Shown: positions 34,160-44,565, counted from the first letter of the stretch. The stretch: DNA of 64,000 bases from Polynucleobacter campilacus (GCF_002206625.1 NZ_NGUP01000007.1:1-64000), one strand, 5' to 3'. Translations and numbers: made by a program. The notes: generated by a model from the sequence alone, not told the origin.

Positions 34160-35677
34160 TTGTTGATTCACGGCAAACGTAAATGGGGCGTAGTCAGTCT
34201 CCTCAAAAGCATTGCACCATATGCAATGGCTACTATTGCTATTTCGGCGTTTGCACAAGGATCTGGTAGCAGCACTCCTGCAAGTGTCACAGTGCAATCA
34301 GGCAACTCTTCCTTAGCATCGCCACCATCGATTGGTGCGCAGCTGAGCTCTCAAGACCAAAGCCCAAAAGCAGCTGAATTATTTGCTCCTGTCACTAAGG
34401 CAAATACTCCCAAGATCTACGTCAAAAGTGCGCCATCAGGCCCAACAGAGATGGATTTGCGCCAGCTTTGGAATGAGCTCAAGACCAATAACCCGCAATT
34501 ATCTTCATTGCGTGAGTCCTATCTCTCAGCCAAGGCAACCGTTCCACAAATTGCAGCACCCGCAAATCCTCAAGTAGGTTTAGTGTGGTCTGGCATGCCA
34601 GTGAATTCACCATTTGCCTTAGGCAGTGCCAACACGCCATCAGCAGCCAACCCTAATGGCATTAGTAGTAATAACTCGATTTCTGTAGCGCAACCGTTTC
34701 AGTTCCCTGGCAAGAAAAGCTTGGCTGCAGACATTGCTGATACCAATGCAGAAGCGCTCTTAGCCAGTTCTGAATCCACCTATTTACAATTAGGTGCGCA
34801 GCTCTCAACCCTGTATTACGGTGCACTGGCTGCTCAGAAGCAGTTGCAGGTTTTAAAAGAGACAGTCGTACGCTTAGAGATGGTGAAGAATGTTGCTAAA
34901 GCACGTTACTCCAATAATGCTGCAGCTTATGTTGAGTTTCTGAATGCGCAAGTCGCACAAAGCGCTGCCCAAGCCGACCAATTCAATGTCGAGCGTCAAC
35001 TCCAAGTCGCACTCAACAACATCAACACTTTGGTGGGCCGTCACTCTCGCGAAAAATTAGTATTGCGTGGAGATGTGCGCCGTGCAATGAGTGCTGTACC
35101 AACCTTGCTTGAGTTAGAGGATTACGCAGAGTCCAGCCATCCCGCTTTAAAGAGTTCAGTTTTGCAATTAGATGCTGCACGTAAGGGCGTAACTCTTGCT
35201 AAAAAAGCATACCTACCGGATTTTCAGGTTATTGGTTCTTCTTACACGCCGCGCGGACCGTTTTCATCAAACAATGGCACGATGTTTTATCAGTTTGAGT
35301 TGGATCTCATTATTCCGCTGTATTTCTTTACCAAGGAAAAGTACGGGGTAGAGCAGGCACAACGCAATCAAGCTGCTGCTGAAGCCGGCAATATTTCAAA
35401 TCGCCAGCAAATTGTATTGGCAGTAAATACCGCTTATGCCAATTATGAGCAAGCCAAGACCCAAGCCCAGTTTCTGAGGGATCGCCAAGTCCCACAAGCT
35501 GATGCCGCCTATAAGGTGGGTCTGACCCAGTACTCAAATAATGGCCAAGGGTTTAATGATTTATTGACTGCGCAAACTCAATTGCGTAACTTAGAGATTG
35601 CTTTGGCACAAGCAGAGAGTAATCTATTGCAAGCGCAAGCAGTATTAATGGTTTCTGCAGGCAAAGAGCCTTTTTAA
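34160..35677 (+). CDS. TolC-family outer membrane efflux protein (CzcC/CusC-like)
   Basis: First gene of a tripartite efflux operon; it forms the outer membrane channel. The 505-residue protein has a signal-type hydrophobic stretch (about 15-35), a Ser/Pro-rich linker and two TolC-type repeats. These include a PFQFPGKKSLAADIADTNAEA segment typical of metal-efflux members and a C-terminal LTAQTQLRNLEIALAQAESNLLQA coiled coil. The start is TTG 34160 with GAGGG about ten bases upstream. The order outer membrane protein-adaptor-RND pump matches czcCBA. Confidence 0.88.
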   Translation: MLIHGKRKWGVVSLLKSIAPYAMATIAISAFAQGSGSSTPASVTVQSGNSSLASPPSIGAQLSSQDQSPKAAELFAPVTKANTPKIYVKSAPSGPTEMDLRQLWNELKTNNPQLSSLRESYLSAKATVPQIAAPANPQVGLVWSGMPVNSPFALGSANTPSAANPNGISSNNSISVAQPFQFPGKKSLAADIADTNAEALLASSESTYLQLGAQLSTLYYGALAAQKQLQVLKETVVRLEMVKNVAKARYSNNAAAYVEFLNAQVAQSAAQADQFNVERQLQVALNNINTLVGRHSREKLVLRGDVRRAMSAVPTLLELEDYAESSHPALKSSVLQLDAARKGVTLAKKAYLPDFQVIGSSYTPRGPFSSNNGTMFYQFELDLIIPLYFFTKEKYGVEQAQRNQAAAEAGNISNRQQIVLAVNTAYANYEQAKTQAQFLRDRQVPQADAAYKVGLTQYSNNGQGFNDLLTAQTQLRNLEIALAQAESNLLQAQAVLMVSAGKEPF

Positions 35678-35686
35678 GGAGTAGTT

Positions 35687-36958
35687 TTGATCGATAAATT
35701 GATTTCGTTTCTAAAGCGTTTGTCTGAAAAGACAAAGCCAATTTTGAATAAGGGTGCTGATCATGGCGCGCATCATGCAAAAGCTGCTGCTGCTGGCTTA
35801 GCGGGCTTATATTGGAATCTCTCCCCGACAAATCGCTACCGTGTGCGCTTAGCTGCTTTTGCATTCGCAATTTTATCCTTGGGTATTGTGGTGGGTCGTA
35901 TTACCAATGTAGATCGCGCTGTCAAAATTGAAAGCTCTGGAAAGGATCTTAAAGTTGAGACCAGTGGTATCTTGGAGTTGAAGTTACCTGGCGTCAAACT
36001 TAATCCTGAGATTTATACGTTTCAGTTGGCAGAAAAAATTCCAGTACCAGTGAATATTAAAGTGCCAGGCCGTTTAGCATTCAATGCAGAAAAATCAAAA
36101 GTACTCTCAGCGCGTGCTCCAGGTAGAGTAGAGCGCATTTATGCTTTTGATGGCGCCCAAGTAGATATTGGTTCTCCAATCGTAGAGCTTTATAGCCCAG
36201 ATTTTCTGTCTGCTCAGCAAGAATATTTACTCTCTTCTAAAACCGCAAAGGTATTGGAAGGCAATAAAACGATCAGTGATTTACTCGGTGATGCACTCAT
36301 TACTCAACAAGCTGCCGCTAATCGCATGAGAAACTTAGGCGCAAGCGAAGGCGACATTAAGAGTATTGAAACTACTGGTAAGACCACTACTAATTTAGTG
36401 ATGCGTTCACCCTTGAAGGGTGTCGTAGTGAAGCGCAATGTTGAGCCTGGAACTGCAGTGAGCGCTGGTGATGTGATTACTACCTTGGCAGATCCCAAGC
36501 ATCTCTGGTTTTTAGGTAACGTATTTGAGCAAGACTTTAGGATGATTAAGCAGGGCCAGAAAATGGCTTTACGTCTTGAGGCATACCCTGAGAAAGAGTT
36601 TGTCGCTTATGCCAATTACATTGCGCCAACGGTTGACCCACAAACGCGCGCTTTACTCATTCGTGCTGATGTAGAAAACATCGATGGTTTATTGCGCCCC
36701 GATATGTATGCTTCGGGCTTGCTCACTACAGGCATGGCAGACGCAGTTGTAGTGCCTCAGACAGCCATTGTCCGGATTCGTGAGAACCGCTTTGCCATTA
36801 TTAAAGTCGGTGACGAGACGTTCCGGCGTGTACCAGTGAAAGGTTACGATCTCAATAGCAAGGCCTTTGCGATTACCGAGGGCGTTGAGCCCGGATGGAA
36901 AGTGCTAACAGAAGGCGCTGTCTTATTAAATGATCGCTTTGCTAAGCAGGAGGACTAA
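35687..36958 (+). CDS. RND efflux periplasmic adaptor (CzcB/CusB-like)
   Basis: Membrane fusion protein linking pump and channel. The 423-residue protein has an unusually long cytoplasmic N-terminus with GADHGAHHAKAA before a membrane helix at about 62-80. The barrel-sandwich/lipoyl halves (GRLAFNAEKSKVLSARAPGRVERIYAFDG, MRSPLKGVVVKRNVEPG) and the C-terminal membrane-proximal domain are visible. The start is TTG with AAGGAG seven bases upstream. The stop directly abuts the pump's TTG. The His-rich N-terminus may bind metal, but this is only an inference. Confidence 0.88.
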   Translation: MIDKLISFLKRLSEKTKPILNKGADHGAHHAKAAAAGLAGLYWNLSPTNRYRVRLAAFAFAILSLGIVVGRITNVDRAVKIESSGKDLKVETSGILELKLPGVKLNPEIYTFQLAEKIPVPVNIKVPGRLAFNAEKSKVLSARAPGRVERIYAFDGAQVDIGSPIVELYSPDFLSAQQEYLLSSKTAKVLEGNKTISDLLGDALITQQAAANRMRNLGASEGDIKSIETTGKTTTNLVMRSPLKGVVVKRNVEPGTAVSAGDVITTLADPKHLWFLGNVFEQDFRMIKQGQKMALRLEAYPEKEFVAYANYIAPTVDPQTRALLIRADVENIDGLLRPDMYASGLLTTGMADAVVVPQTAIVRIRENRFAIIKVGDETFRRVPVKGYDLNSKAFAITEGVEPGWKVLTEGAVLLNDRFAKQED

Positions 36959-39900
36959 TTGAGTATTTTTACCTCCTTTATTCGAGGAGTAATCGAGAAG
37001 CGTGTATTAGTCATCTTTGCTTCTATCGCATTGCTTGGGTTAGGTATGCTCAGTTTGAGCAAATTACCAATTCAGCCCTACCCAGGCGTTGCACCACTAA
37101 CGATTCAGGCTATCTCTCAATGGCCTGGTAGAAGTACTACTGAGGTCGAACAACAGGTCACCATTCCAGTTGAGAATGCTTTAGCTGGTATTCCAGGCTT
37201 ACAAGCATTCCGCTCTGTATCTTTGTTTGGCTTATCTGTAGTAACACTCAAATTTAATGACACTACTGACCCATTTAAAGCGCGTCAGGTGTTTATTAGC
37301 AATTTATCGAATGTGAGTTTTCCGCCAGGCGTAACATCTAGTGTTAGCCCTGACTCCGATGCTACCGGCGAGATCATGCGCTATGAAGTTCGTTCAGAGT
37401 ACGCAACCTCAACGTTGCTGAAAACATTACAGAACTATGAAATCTATAAAGAGTTGAAGCAAACACCGGGTGTTGCCGATGTTTCTTCATTTGGCGGTAA
37501 GGTTCGCCAGTATCAGGTGATTGTGAGCCCTGAGGGTTTGCAGGCCAAAGGGGTTTCAGTTAATCAATTGATCTTGGCGCTCACAAACGCTAACAGTAAT
37601 ATCGGTGGCGGCTTATTACCGAGTGGTGAACAGCAGTTCGTTGTTCGCGGCGTAGGTCTACTGAAGAATATCGACGACATCAAGCAGGTAGTCATTACTA
37701 TCAATAACGGCGTGCCCATTCGGATTGGGGATGTTGCTAAAGTAGAAATTGGTAATGCGCCACGCCTAGGCATGTTCCAGTTTAATGAAAATCCAGATTC
37801 TGTTGAGGGTATTGTTTATTTACGTCGTGGCGAGAATGCTACTGAGGTCTTAGCGCGAGTGCGTAGCACAGTAGATAACATTAACAAGCATGTATTACCG
37901 CCTGGTATTGAGGTGAAGCCCTTCTATGACCGCCAAGTACTTTTAGATATTACTATTGGCACGGTTAAACATACCCTGTTCTTTGGTATCTCATTAGTGT
38001 TGGCAGTGTTGTTCTTCTTCTTAGGCAACATTCGTGCTGCTGCGGTTGTGGCTGCTGTAATCCCACTTGCTTTGTGTGTCTCGTTTATTCAGATGCATTT
38101 ATGGAGCGTACCCGCTAACTTGATTTCTTTGGGTGCGATTGACTTTGGTGTGATCGTTGATTCTGCGGTGATTCTGACTGAAAACGTAATGCGTCACCTA
38201 GAGCAGGGGGGCAAGCGTTTAAATCAAAGCATCATTTTGGCAACGAGTGAAGTGCAGCGAGCGATGATTTACTCGACTGGCATCATCATCGTTGCTTACT
38301 CACCATTGTTCTTTATGGGCGGAGTTGAAGGCATCATCTTTAAGCCGATGGCATTCACGATGGGCTTTGCCTTGATTGCAGCAATGGTGTTGAGTCTCAC
38401 CTTCTTGCCAGCAATGATTTCTTTAGTCTTTGGCGAGAATCTGCATCACACGCCCCCCTCATTTATGACCAAGATTCTCAATGGCTATAAGCCGTTACTG
38501 AGAAGGTGGATGGATCGCCCACTAACAGTTTTCTCGGTAGCAGTTTTTGTATTGGGATTAACGCTGCTCAGTATGACTCGCTTAGGCACTGCATTCTTGC
38601 CAACTTTGGAAGAGAATAATATTTGGTTGCGTGTTACCTTGCCAAATACGGTAGATCTTGATTACTCAGTCAAAGTTGCCAATCAATTACGCGAAACCTT
38701 TATCGGGCAACCAGAGATTGACAAAGTTGCTGCACAAATTGGTCGTCCTGATGATGGTACTGACTCTACTGGCGTATTTAATCAAGAGTACGGGCTATAT
38801 TTGAAGAGTCCCGATAAGATGCCGGCAGGTTCTTCTAAGAAAGACCTCATCGCCAATCTAGAGAAGGAGTTAAACCGGATTCCGGGTATCACCTATAGCT
38901 TCTCTCAATATATTCAAGATAACGTTAATGAAGCTTTATCTGGCGTGAAGGGTGAGAACTCAGTCAAAATTTACGGCACCGATCTCGAGGTTCTGGATCA
39001 AAAGGCCCATGAAGTTATCGATCAACTGAAAAAAGTGCGTGGCGTAGCGGATGAGGGCATCTTGAAAGAGCTTGGTCAGCCTACTTTGAATATTCAGATT
39101 GATCGTGAGCGTGCTGCGCGTTACAACATCAATGTAAATGATATTCAGACGGTTGTAGCTAATGCAATCGGTGGCGCTGCTGTAACAAACTTGCTTGAAG
39201 ATGAAAAAACTTTCGGTATTGCGATTCGCTTAAACGAGGGAAGTCGTAATGACGTAGCTGATATTAGTCATTTATTAGTAGAGTCTCCTGATGGCCCGAA
39301 GATACCCCTCTCAATGGTGGCCACTGTGAAATTAACTGATGGACCATTCTTTATTTATCGTGAAGCGGGTAAGCGCTATATCGCCATTAAATTTAGCGTA
39401 CGTAACCGTGACTTAGGTAGCGCTGTTGAAGATGCACAGTATTTAGTTGAGCAGAACATCACATTACCGCCAAATTATTCTATTAGCTGGGATGGTCAGT
39501 TCAATCAAATGAAGCAAGCGCAGAAAAAATTGATGTTGATTGTGCCTTTGGCGCTGATGGGCATTTTCTTATTGCTAGTGAGTGCTTTTGGCAACTTCCG
39601 CGATGCTACTATTGTGATGATTAATGTACCTTTTGCTGCCATTGGTGGTGTGCTTGCCTTGCATCTTGCTGGTGAGACACTAAGCATCTCGGCGCTCTTT
39701 GGATTCCTATCTCTCTTTGGGATTGCAATTCAGGATGGCGTAATCTTGATCTCGTTTATCAATAAGACAGTTGCAGCTGAGCATGGGCAGATGAAAGATG
39801 CCATGGTTGAAGGTGCTTCATTGCGCGTTCGTCCAGTGTTAATGACAGCTATGCTGTCTGGATTAGGCTTGCTACCTGCTGCGCTATCCCATTCAATTGG

Positions 39901-40036
39901 CTCTGAAGCACAGCGTCCACTAGCCTTAGTGATTGTCGGCGGCATGGTGACAACTACTATATTGACACTGTTAGTACTTCCAGTGATTTATGGCTGGTTC
40001 AGAGGCCGTGCATTGACACCTGCCAATAGTATTTAA
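36959..40036 (+). CDS. Heavy-metal RND efflux pump (CzcA/CusA family, HME)
   Basis: A 1025-residue inner membrane proton/metal antiporter with 12 helices and two large periplasmic loops. TM4 carries DFGVIVDSAVILTE with Asp395, Asp401 and Glu408, which keep the exact spacing of CzcA D402-D408-E415, the proton relay of the HME1 (Co/Zn/Cd) group. The N-terminus RVLVIFASIALLGLG...LPIQPYPGVAPLTI is typical. The start TTG lies immediately after the adaptor's TAA, with AGGAGG upstream. All three operon genes use TTG. The metal specificity is inferred, not shown. Confidence 0.92.
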   Translation: MSIFTSFIRGVIEKRVLVIFASIALLGLGMLSLSKLPIQPYPGVAPLTIQAISQWPGRSTTEVEQQVTIPVENALAGIPGLQAFRSVSLFGLSVVTLKFNDTTDPFKARQVFISNLSNVSFPPGVTSSVSPDSDATGEIMRYEVRSEYATSTLLKTLQNYEIYKELKQTPGVADVSSFGGKVRQYQVIVSPEGLQAKGVSVNQLILALTNANSNIGGGLLPSGEQQFVVRGVGLLKNIDDIKQVVITINNGVPIRIGDVAKVEIGNAPRLGMFQFNENPDSVEGIVYLRRGENATEVLARVRSTVDNINKHVLPPGIEVKPFYDRQVLLDITIGTVKHTLFFGISLVLAVLFFFLGNIRAAAVVAAVIPLALCVSFIQMHLWSVPANLISLGAIDFGVIVDSAVILTENVMRHLEQGGKRLNQSIILATSEVQRAMIYSTGIIIVAYSPLFFMGGVEGIIFKPMAFTMGFALIAAMVLSLTFLPAMISLVFGENLHHTPPSFMTKILNGYKPLLRRWMDRPLTVFSVAVFVLGLTLLSMTRLGTAFLPTLEENNIWLRVTLPNTVDLDYSVKVANQLRETFIGQPEIDKVAAQIGRPDDGTDSTGVFNQEYGLYLKSPDKMPAGSSKKDLIANLEKELNRIPGITYSFSQYIQDNVNEALSGVKGENSVKIYGTDLEVLDQKAHEVIDQLKKVRGVADEGILKELGQPTLNIQIDRERAARYNINVNDIQTVVANAIGGAAVTNLLEDEKTFGIAIRLNEGSRNDVADISHLLVESPDGPKIPLSMVATVKLTDGPFFIYREAGKRYIAIKFSVRNRDLGSAVEDAQYLVEQNITLPPNYSISWDGQFNQMKQAQKKLMLIVPLALMGIFLLLVSAFGNFRDATIVMINVPFAAIGGVLALHLAGETLSISALFGFLSLFGIAIQDGVILISFINKTVAAEHGQMKDAMVEGASLRVRPVLMTAMLSGLGLLPAALSHSIGSEAQRPLALVIVGGMVTTTILTLLVLPVIYGWFRGRALTPANSI

Positions 40037-40058
40037 GTAAAGAAAGCATTTCAGAGCT

Positions 40059-40847
40059 ATGAGCGAACGTCAACCCCATATCTTGGTCTCCAATGACGAT
40101 GGTTACCTCGCTCCTGGTCTATTGGCCTTGGTAAATGCAGTTCGTTCACTAGGGCGTATTACTGTAATTGCACCTGAGCAAAATCACAGTGGAGCGTCTA
40201 ACTCTCTGACATTGTCTCGACCACTCTCAATTCATCGAGTTGCTGGTGGTGAGCGTGATGGTTTCTTCTTTATTAACGGTACACCAACAGATTGTGTGCA
40301 CGTTGCCATGACTGGCTTCTTAGATGAAAAGCCTGATCTTGTGATTTCTGGTATTAATCAGGGTGAGAACATGGGAGAAGACGTACTTTATTCTGGTACG
40401 GTTGCCGCAGCAGTTGAAGGGGTAATGTTCGGTGTTCCGGGGATTGCTTTCTCGCAAATTGATCGCGGTTGGAATCGAATTGAGGATGCGGCTAAAGCAG
40501 CCCACGACGTTGTAGCGCAAATGCTAGTCTCAACACTTGCCAGAACTGAAGGCACAGCAACTTTACTGAATGTGAATATTCCTAATCGCCCTTATGCCGA
40601 TTTATATCGCTGGCGCGTGACCCGTTTAGGTAACCGTCATCACTCGCAGCCTGTAGTTGTCCAGGATAGCCCGCGGGGTGACAAGATCTATTGGATCGGT
40701 GCTGCAGGAGACGTTAAAGAAGGCTCTGAAGGCACTGATTTTCATGCTATCAATGAAGGCTGTATTTCTATTACGCCAATGCAATTAGATTTAAGTCATC
40801 ACGCCCGCTTAGCAGCGATGCGTTCTAACGGCTGGGATCGCGGTTGA
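40059..40847 (+). CDS. surE: 5'/3'-nucleotidase SurE
   Basis: SurE is a survival-associated nucleotidase acting on nucleoside monophosphates. The metal-binding NDDG motif is at residues 12-15, followed by [18 protein letters not shown] and the [19 protein letters not shown] loop with the conserved Asn and Ser ligands. The length of 262 is normal. The stop TGA overlaps the TTG start of pcm, in the standard surE-pcm-nlpD order. Confidence 0.96.
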   Translation: MSERQPHILVSNDDGYLAPGLLALVNAVRSLGRITVIAPEQNHSGASNSLTLSRPLSIHRVAGGERDGFFFINGTPTDCVHVAMTGFLDEKPDLVISGINQGENMGEDVLYSGTVAAAVEGVMFGVPGIAFSQIDRGWNRIEDAAKAAHDVVAQMLVSTLARTEGTATLLNVNIPNRPYADLYRWRVTRLGNRHHSQPVVVQDSPRGDKIYWIGAAGDVKEGSEGTDFHAINEGCISITPMQLDLSHHARLAAMRSNGWDRG

Positions 40848-41500
40848 AGGCTCCCACCGAAAGATTCGCCGCATATCGTCAAGCTCTAGCAGCCAAGGTA
40901 CATGCTGGTGGTGTGAAACACGGTAAAACCTTAGAAGCAATTGCTACTGTGCCACGCCATGCATTTATTGATGCTGGTTTACATGCCCAAGCTTACGAAG
41001 ATACAGCGCTTCCGATTGGGCAAGAGCAAACTATTTCTAAGCCTTCAGTAGTGGCGCGCATGATTGAGCTACTTCATAAACCAAGGCATAAGCTTGGTAA
41101 GGTTTTGGAGATTGGAACAGGCTGTGGCTATCAAGCGGCAGTGCTCAGTCTACTAGCTGATGAAGTCTATTCCATAGAGCGTATTCGTCCCTTACATGAT
41201 TTGGCTAGAGCGAAGCTGCGTCCATTTCGGATTAATAATCTGCGCTTAATCTATGGCGACGGTATCTTGGGCTTACCTCAGGCCGCACCCTTTGATGGAA
41301 TTATTCTAGCCGCTGCGGGTTTGGGTATTCCAGATGCCTTATTAGACCAACTGGCCATTGGAGGGCGCTTAGTTGCCCCAGTCGCCAAAAATGAAAAAGA
41401 GCAGCAGCTCATCATGGTCGAAAGAATGAGTTCCCAGCGCTATCAAAGAACTGTGCTGGACGAGGTCTTTTTTGTCCCCTTACAATCAGGGGTAGTATGA
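40844..41500 (+). CDS. pcm: Protein-L-isoaspartate O-methyltransferase Pcm
   Basis: Pcm repairs isoaspartyl damage in proteins using SAM. The signature [20 protein letters not shown] and SAM-binding [16 protein letters not shown] are present, followed by [21 protein letters not shown]. It starts at TTG 40844 overlapping the surE stop (TTGA), suggesting coupled translation. The length of 218 is normal. The ATG of nlpD overlaps its stop. Confidence 0.95.
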   Translation: MKAPTERFAAYRQALAAKVHAGGVKHGKTLEAIATVPRHAFIDAGLHAQAYEDTALPIGQEQTISKPSVVARMIELLHKPRHKLGKVLEIGTGCGYQAAVLSLLADEVYSIERIRPLHDLARAKLRPFRINNLRLIYGDGILGLPQAAPFDGIILAAAGLGIPDALLDQLAIGGRLVAPVAKNEKEQQLIMVERMSSQRYQRTVLDEVFFVPLQSGVV

Positions 41501-42300
41501 GATCTCACCAGAATTTATTATCAATTATGCCTATTAGCTTATCCAAGATACTCCTGATTACACTCATGTCTGCATCCCTGATGTTGACAGTCGGTTGTTC
41601 TACGCCGCGCACCAAGCCTGCTAGCGTTACTGATCGAACCAGCGCATCACCCGAATCTACACCTCCTGGCTACTATCGCGTGAAGAAAGGCGACACCTTA
41701 GCGCGTATCGCCTTGGATAATGGACAGGCACCACGTGATGTCGCGCAGTGGAATATTGCAGCTAATCCAAGCTTCAACCCAAATGTGATTGAGGTAGGTG
41801 ATTTAATTTTAATTAGAGCACCTACAGGATTAAAGTCTGCGAAAGTAGCTGACAAAAAACCAGCAGTCGATAAAGCTGATGTTCCAGCCCAAGCCCCGGC
41901 AGTAGCACCAGAGGTATCAAAGCCTGAAGTGGTTGCAGAGCCCGGTATTCGTTTGTCTTCTCCTGCTAAGGGAAAGATTACCCAAGAATTTAACGAGACC
42001 AATAAAGGTATTGATATCGCTGGCAAGGTTGGCGAACCAGTATTAGCAGCCTCTGAAGGTAAGGTGGTATATGCCGGCAACAGCTTACGCGGTTACGGTA
42101 ACTTAGTCATTATTAAGCATGACAACACCTATCTCACTGCTTACGCGCACAACAGCAAACTCTTAGTCAAAGAGGGTGATGCAGTTCGTAAAGGACAGAA
42201 GATCGCTGAGATGGGTGATACCGATACCACTTCTCCTAAGCTCCATTTTGAATTACGCGTAAACGGTAAGCCAGTTAATCCAATACCGTATCTGCAGTAA
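41497..42300 (+). CDS. nlpD: NlpD-like lipoprotein, LysM plus degenerate LytM (M23) domain
   Basis: An envelope lipoprotein that activates cell-separation amidases in relatives. A signal with lipobox LTVGC (Cys at about residue 34) is followed by a LysM domain ([19 protein letters not shown]...[10 protein letters not shown]) and a C-terminal LytM domain (about 150-265). Catalytic metal ligands are replaced: the expected HxxxD is NKGID and the HxH is KLHFE, so it is non-enzymatic like E. coli NlpD. In many proteobacteria rpoS follows nlpD; here a DEDD nuclease gene follows instead. Confidence 0.92.
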   Translation: MRSHQNLLSIMPISLSKILLITLMSASLMLTVGCSTPRTKPASVTDRTSASPESTPPGYYRVKKGDTLARIALDNGQAPRDVAQWNIAANPSFNPNVIEVGDLILIRAPTGLKSAKVADKKPAVDKADVPAQAPAVAPEVSKPEVVAEPGIRLSSPAKGKITQEFNETNKGIDIAGKVGEPVLAASEGKVVYAGNSLRGYGNLVIIKHDNTYLTAYAHNSKLLVKEGDAVRKGQKIAEMGDTDTTSPKLHFELRVNGKPVNPIPYLQ

Positions 42301-42314
42301 TAGCCGGGAAACGC

Positions 42315-43136
42315 ATGGCTACTGTTCTTGTCTTTGATATCGAAACGATTCCGGATGTAGCTGGCCTGCGTCGCCTGGAAGACTTGCCTAATTCCATGAG
42401 CGATGCTGAAGTAGCAGCTAAAGCCATGGCTGACAAAGCGGCTAAAACGGGGAGTGAGTTTTTGCCACTCTTTTTGCAAAAGATTGTTGCCATTTCTTGT
42501 GTGATTCGTAGAAGCACGAAAGAAGGTGCGCCACAAATTAAAGTCGGAACTCTGGGCACTCCACAAGATGATGAGAAGGTTTTGATTCAGGCCTTCTTTG
42601 ATTTGATTGAGAAGTACACGCCGCAACTAGTATCCTGGAATGGCAGCGGCTTTGATCTGCCAGTGCTGCATTACCGTGCGCTCGCTAGTCACATTCAGGC
42701 ACCACGTTATTGGGAAATGGGTGAGAGCCAAGAAGCTGATAGCCGAGACTTTAAGTGGAATAACTACATCAGCCGCTACCACATGCGTCATCTCGATATG
42801 ATGGATCTCTTGGCCAAATTCAATGGCAGAGCTAATGCGCCCCTGGATGGTTTAGCAAAGCTCTGTGGCTTCCCTGGCAAGATGGGCATGGATGGTAGTC
42901 AAGTTTGGCCCGCCTATCAGGACGGCAAGATTGATGATATTCGTCGCTATTGCGAGACGGATGTTGTGAATACATATCTGATGTATTGCCGCTTTCAATT
43001 GCTGCGTGGCGGTTTTTCCTTGCCTGAATACCAAGAAGAAATTGCGTTTGTAAAAGCCTACCTAGAAAAAGAAGCTAAAGAGCCTAATGGCGCGCAGTGG
43101 CATGAGTATCTCCAGGGTTTCGCCCCGGATGCGTAG
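42315..43136 (+). CDS. Predicted 3'-5' exonuclease, PolB-like DEDD family
   Basis: The 273-residue protein has the DEDD nuclease signatures: FDIETIPD near the N-terminus (Exo I), SWNGSGFDLPVLHYRAL (Exo II) and YCETDVVNTYLMYCRF (Exo III). This fits the predicted PolB-like 3'-5' exonuclease family found next to rlmD in betaproteobacteria. There is no polymerase domain. The gene overlaps the rlmD start by eight bases. Confidence 0.88.
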   Translation: MATVLVFDIETIPDVAGLRRLEDLPNSMSDAEVAAKAMADKAAKTGSEFLPLFLQKIVAISCVIRRSTKEGAPQIKVGTLGTPQDDEKVLIQAFFDLIEKYTPQLVSWNGSGFDLPVLHYRALASHIQAPRYWEMGESQEADSRDFKWNNYISRYHMRHLDMMDLLAKFNGRANAPLDGLAKLCGFPGKMGMDGSQVWPAYQDGKIDDIRRYCETDVVNTYLMYCRFQLLRGGFSLPEYQEEIAFVKAYLEKEAKEPNGAQWHEYLQGFAPDA

Positions 43137-44565
43137 AGGTGCTAAGCCAGTCAATATTGAAGTGACTGAGCCAGTAAAAGTTGAAGCACTCGATTTAGAT
43201 GCCCAAGGCATTGCCCGTTTAGCTCCTAATGAAGAAGAGCAAGCTCTTGGCCAAAGTGGCAAGGTGATTTTCATCAAAGGGGCATTGCCAACTGAGTTGG
43301 TCGCTTACACCATCACCAGTGATAAGGCTCGCTTTAGTAAAGCGAAGGTACGTGAGATCTTAAAACCAGCCGTATTTCGAGTAGAGCCTCAGTGTGCAGC
43401 ATTTGGTGTCTGTGGTGGCTGCACCATGCAGCACTTAGATATTCAGGCGCAAGTTGCGATGAAGCAGCGAGTGCTTGAAGATGACTTACAGCATATCGCT
43501 AAAGTAAGGCCAGAAGAAATTCTGCGACCGATGGGCGGACCCACCTGGGAGTACCGTCATCGCGCACGCTTAAGTGCAGTCAATCGCTCCATTAAGAAGG
43601 GTACGGTTCTCATTGGTTTTCATGAAGGCAAGAGCGGCTATGTGGCCGATATGCTTGCCTGTGAGATTTTGCCAAAGCACGTCTCCAATTTATTGCCAGA
43701 GATGCGCAAATTGGTTATGGGCCTATCGATTGTTGATCGCATGCCACAAATTGAAATTGCCGTTGGTGAGCCAGAGGAGCCCCATTCGGATGATCCCCAA
43801 AAGAATAGGCCCGTCACGGCATTGGTATTTCGCAACCTCATGCCTTTAACGGCAACTGACGAAAAACTATTGCGAGGATTTGCAGATCAACATCAAGTCT
43901 GGATCTGGTTGCAGCCAAAGGGTATTGAGACCGTCGCCCCGTTTTACCCAGAGACTGGCAAGCTTTGCTACCGGCTCCCCGAGTTTGAAATCGAGATGCC
44001 ATTTAAGCCAACTGATTTCACGCAGGTCAATCATCTGATGAACCGTGCACTCGTGAGTAGGGCAATTCGTTTGCTAGAAGTAAAAGAAACGGATTGCGTA
44101 CTCGATTTGTTTTGTGGGCTTGGTAATTTCACATTGCCGCTTGCTAGAAAAGCAAAACAAGTCTTGGGCATAGAGGGCCTAGAAACTCTAACAACACGCG
44201 CAAAAGAAAATGCAATGCATAACGGCCTTGAAGGTAAGGCCAGCTTCATGAAAAGCGATTTATTTGAAGTGACTCCAGAAACAATCGCATCTTGGAACAA
44301 AGCTGAGCGCTGGCTCATGGATCCTCCACGCGAGGGCGCCATGGAAATCTGTAAAGCGCTTGCAGACTTGCATACTCAAAAAAGCGATTTACTGCCGGAG
44401 CGCATTGTGTATGTCTCTTGCAATCCTAAAACATTGGCTAGGGATGTGGAGATCTTGTGTCATCACGCAGGCTATACCCTTTCTAGTGCAGGGATTGTTA
44501 ATATGTTCCCGCATACCTCTCACGTGGAGTCTATGGCGGTCTTTAATCGCTTAAAGCCTCTCTAA
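43129..44565 (+). CDS. rlmD: 23S rRNA (uracil-1939-C5)-methyltransferase RlmD
   Basis: RlmD (RumA) methylates U1939 of 23S rRNA. A TRAM-like N-terminus, the iron-sulfur Cys cluster (PQCAAFGVCGGCTMQH, with a fourth Cys in MLACEILP), SAM motif VLDLFCGLGNFTLPLA and the catalytic loop YVSCNPKTLARD are present. The track ORF starts at 43087 in the upstream gene; ATG 43129 gives 478 residues and an eight-base overlap. Confidence 0.95.
   Translation: MRRGAKPVNIEVTEPVKVEALDLDAQGIARLAPNEEEQALGQSGKVIFIKGALPTELVAYTITSDKARFSKAKVREILKPAVFRVEPQCAAFGVCGGCTMQHLDIQAQVAMKQRVLEDDLQHIAKVRPEEILRPMGGPTWEYRHRARLSAVNRSIKKGTVLIGFHEGKSGYVADMLACEILPKHVSNLLPEMRKLVMGLSIVDRMPQIEIAVGEPEEPHSDDPQKNRPVTALVFRNLMPLTATDEKLLRGFADQHQVWIWLQPKGIETVAPFYPETGKLCYRLPEFEIEMPFKPTDFTQVNHLMNRALVSRAIRLLEVKETDCVLDLFCGLGNFTLPLARKAKQVLGIEGLETLTTRAKENAMHNGLEGKASFMKSDLFEVTPETIASWNKAERWLMDPPREGAMEICKALADLHTQKSDLLPERIVYVSCNPKTLARDVEILCHHAGYTLSSAGIVNMFPHTSHVESMAVFNRLKPL

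Noticed and set aside
42141-42626. 161-residue minus-strand ORF over the nlpD-exonuclease junction
   Set aside because: Both plus-strand genes are well supported; the ORF has no family features.
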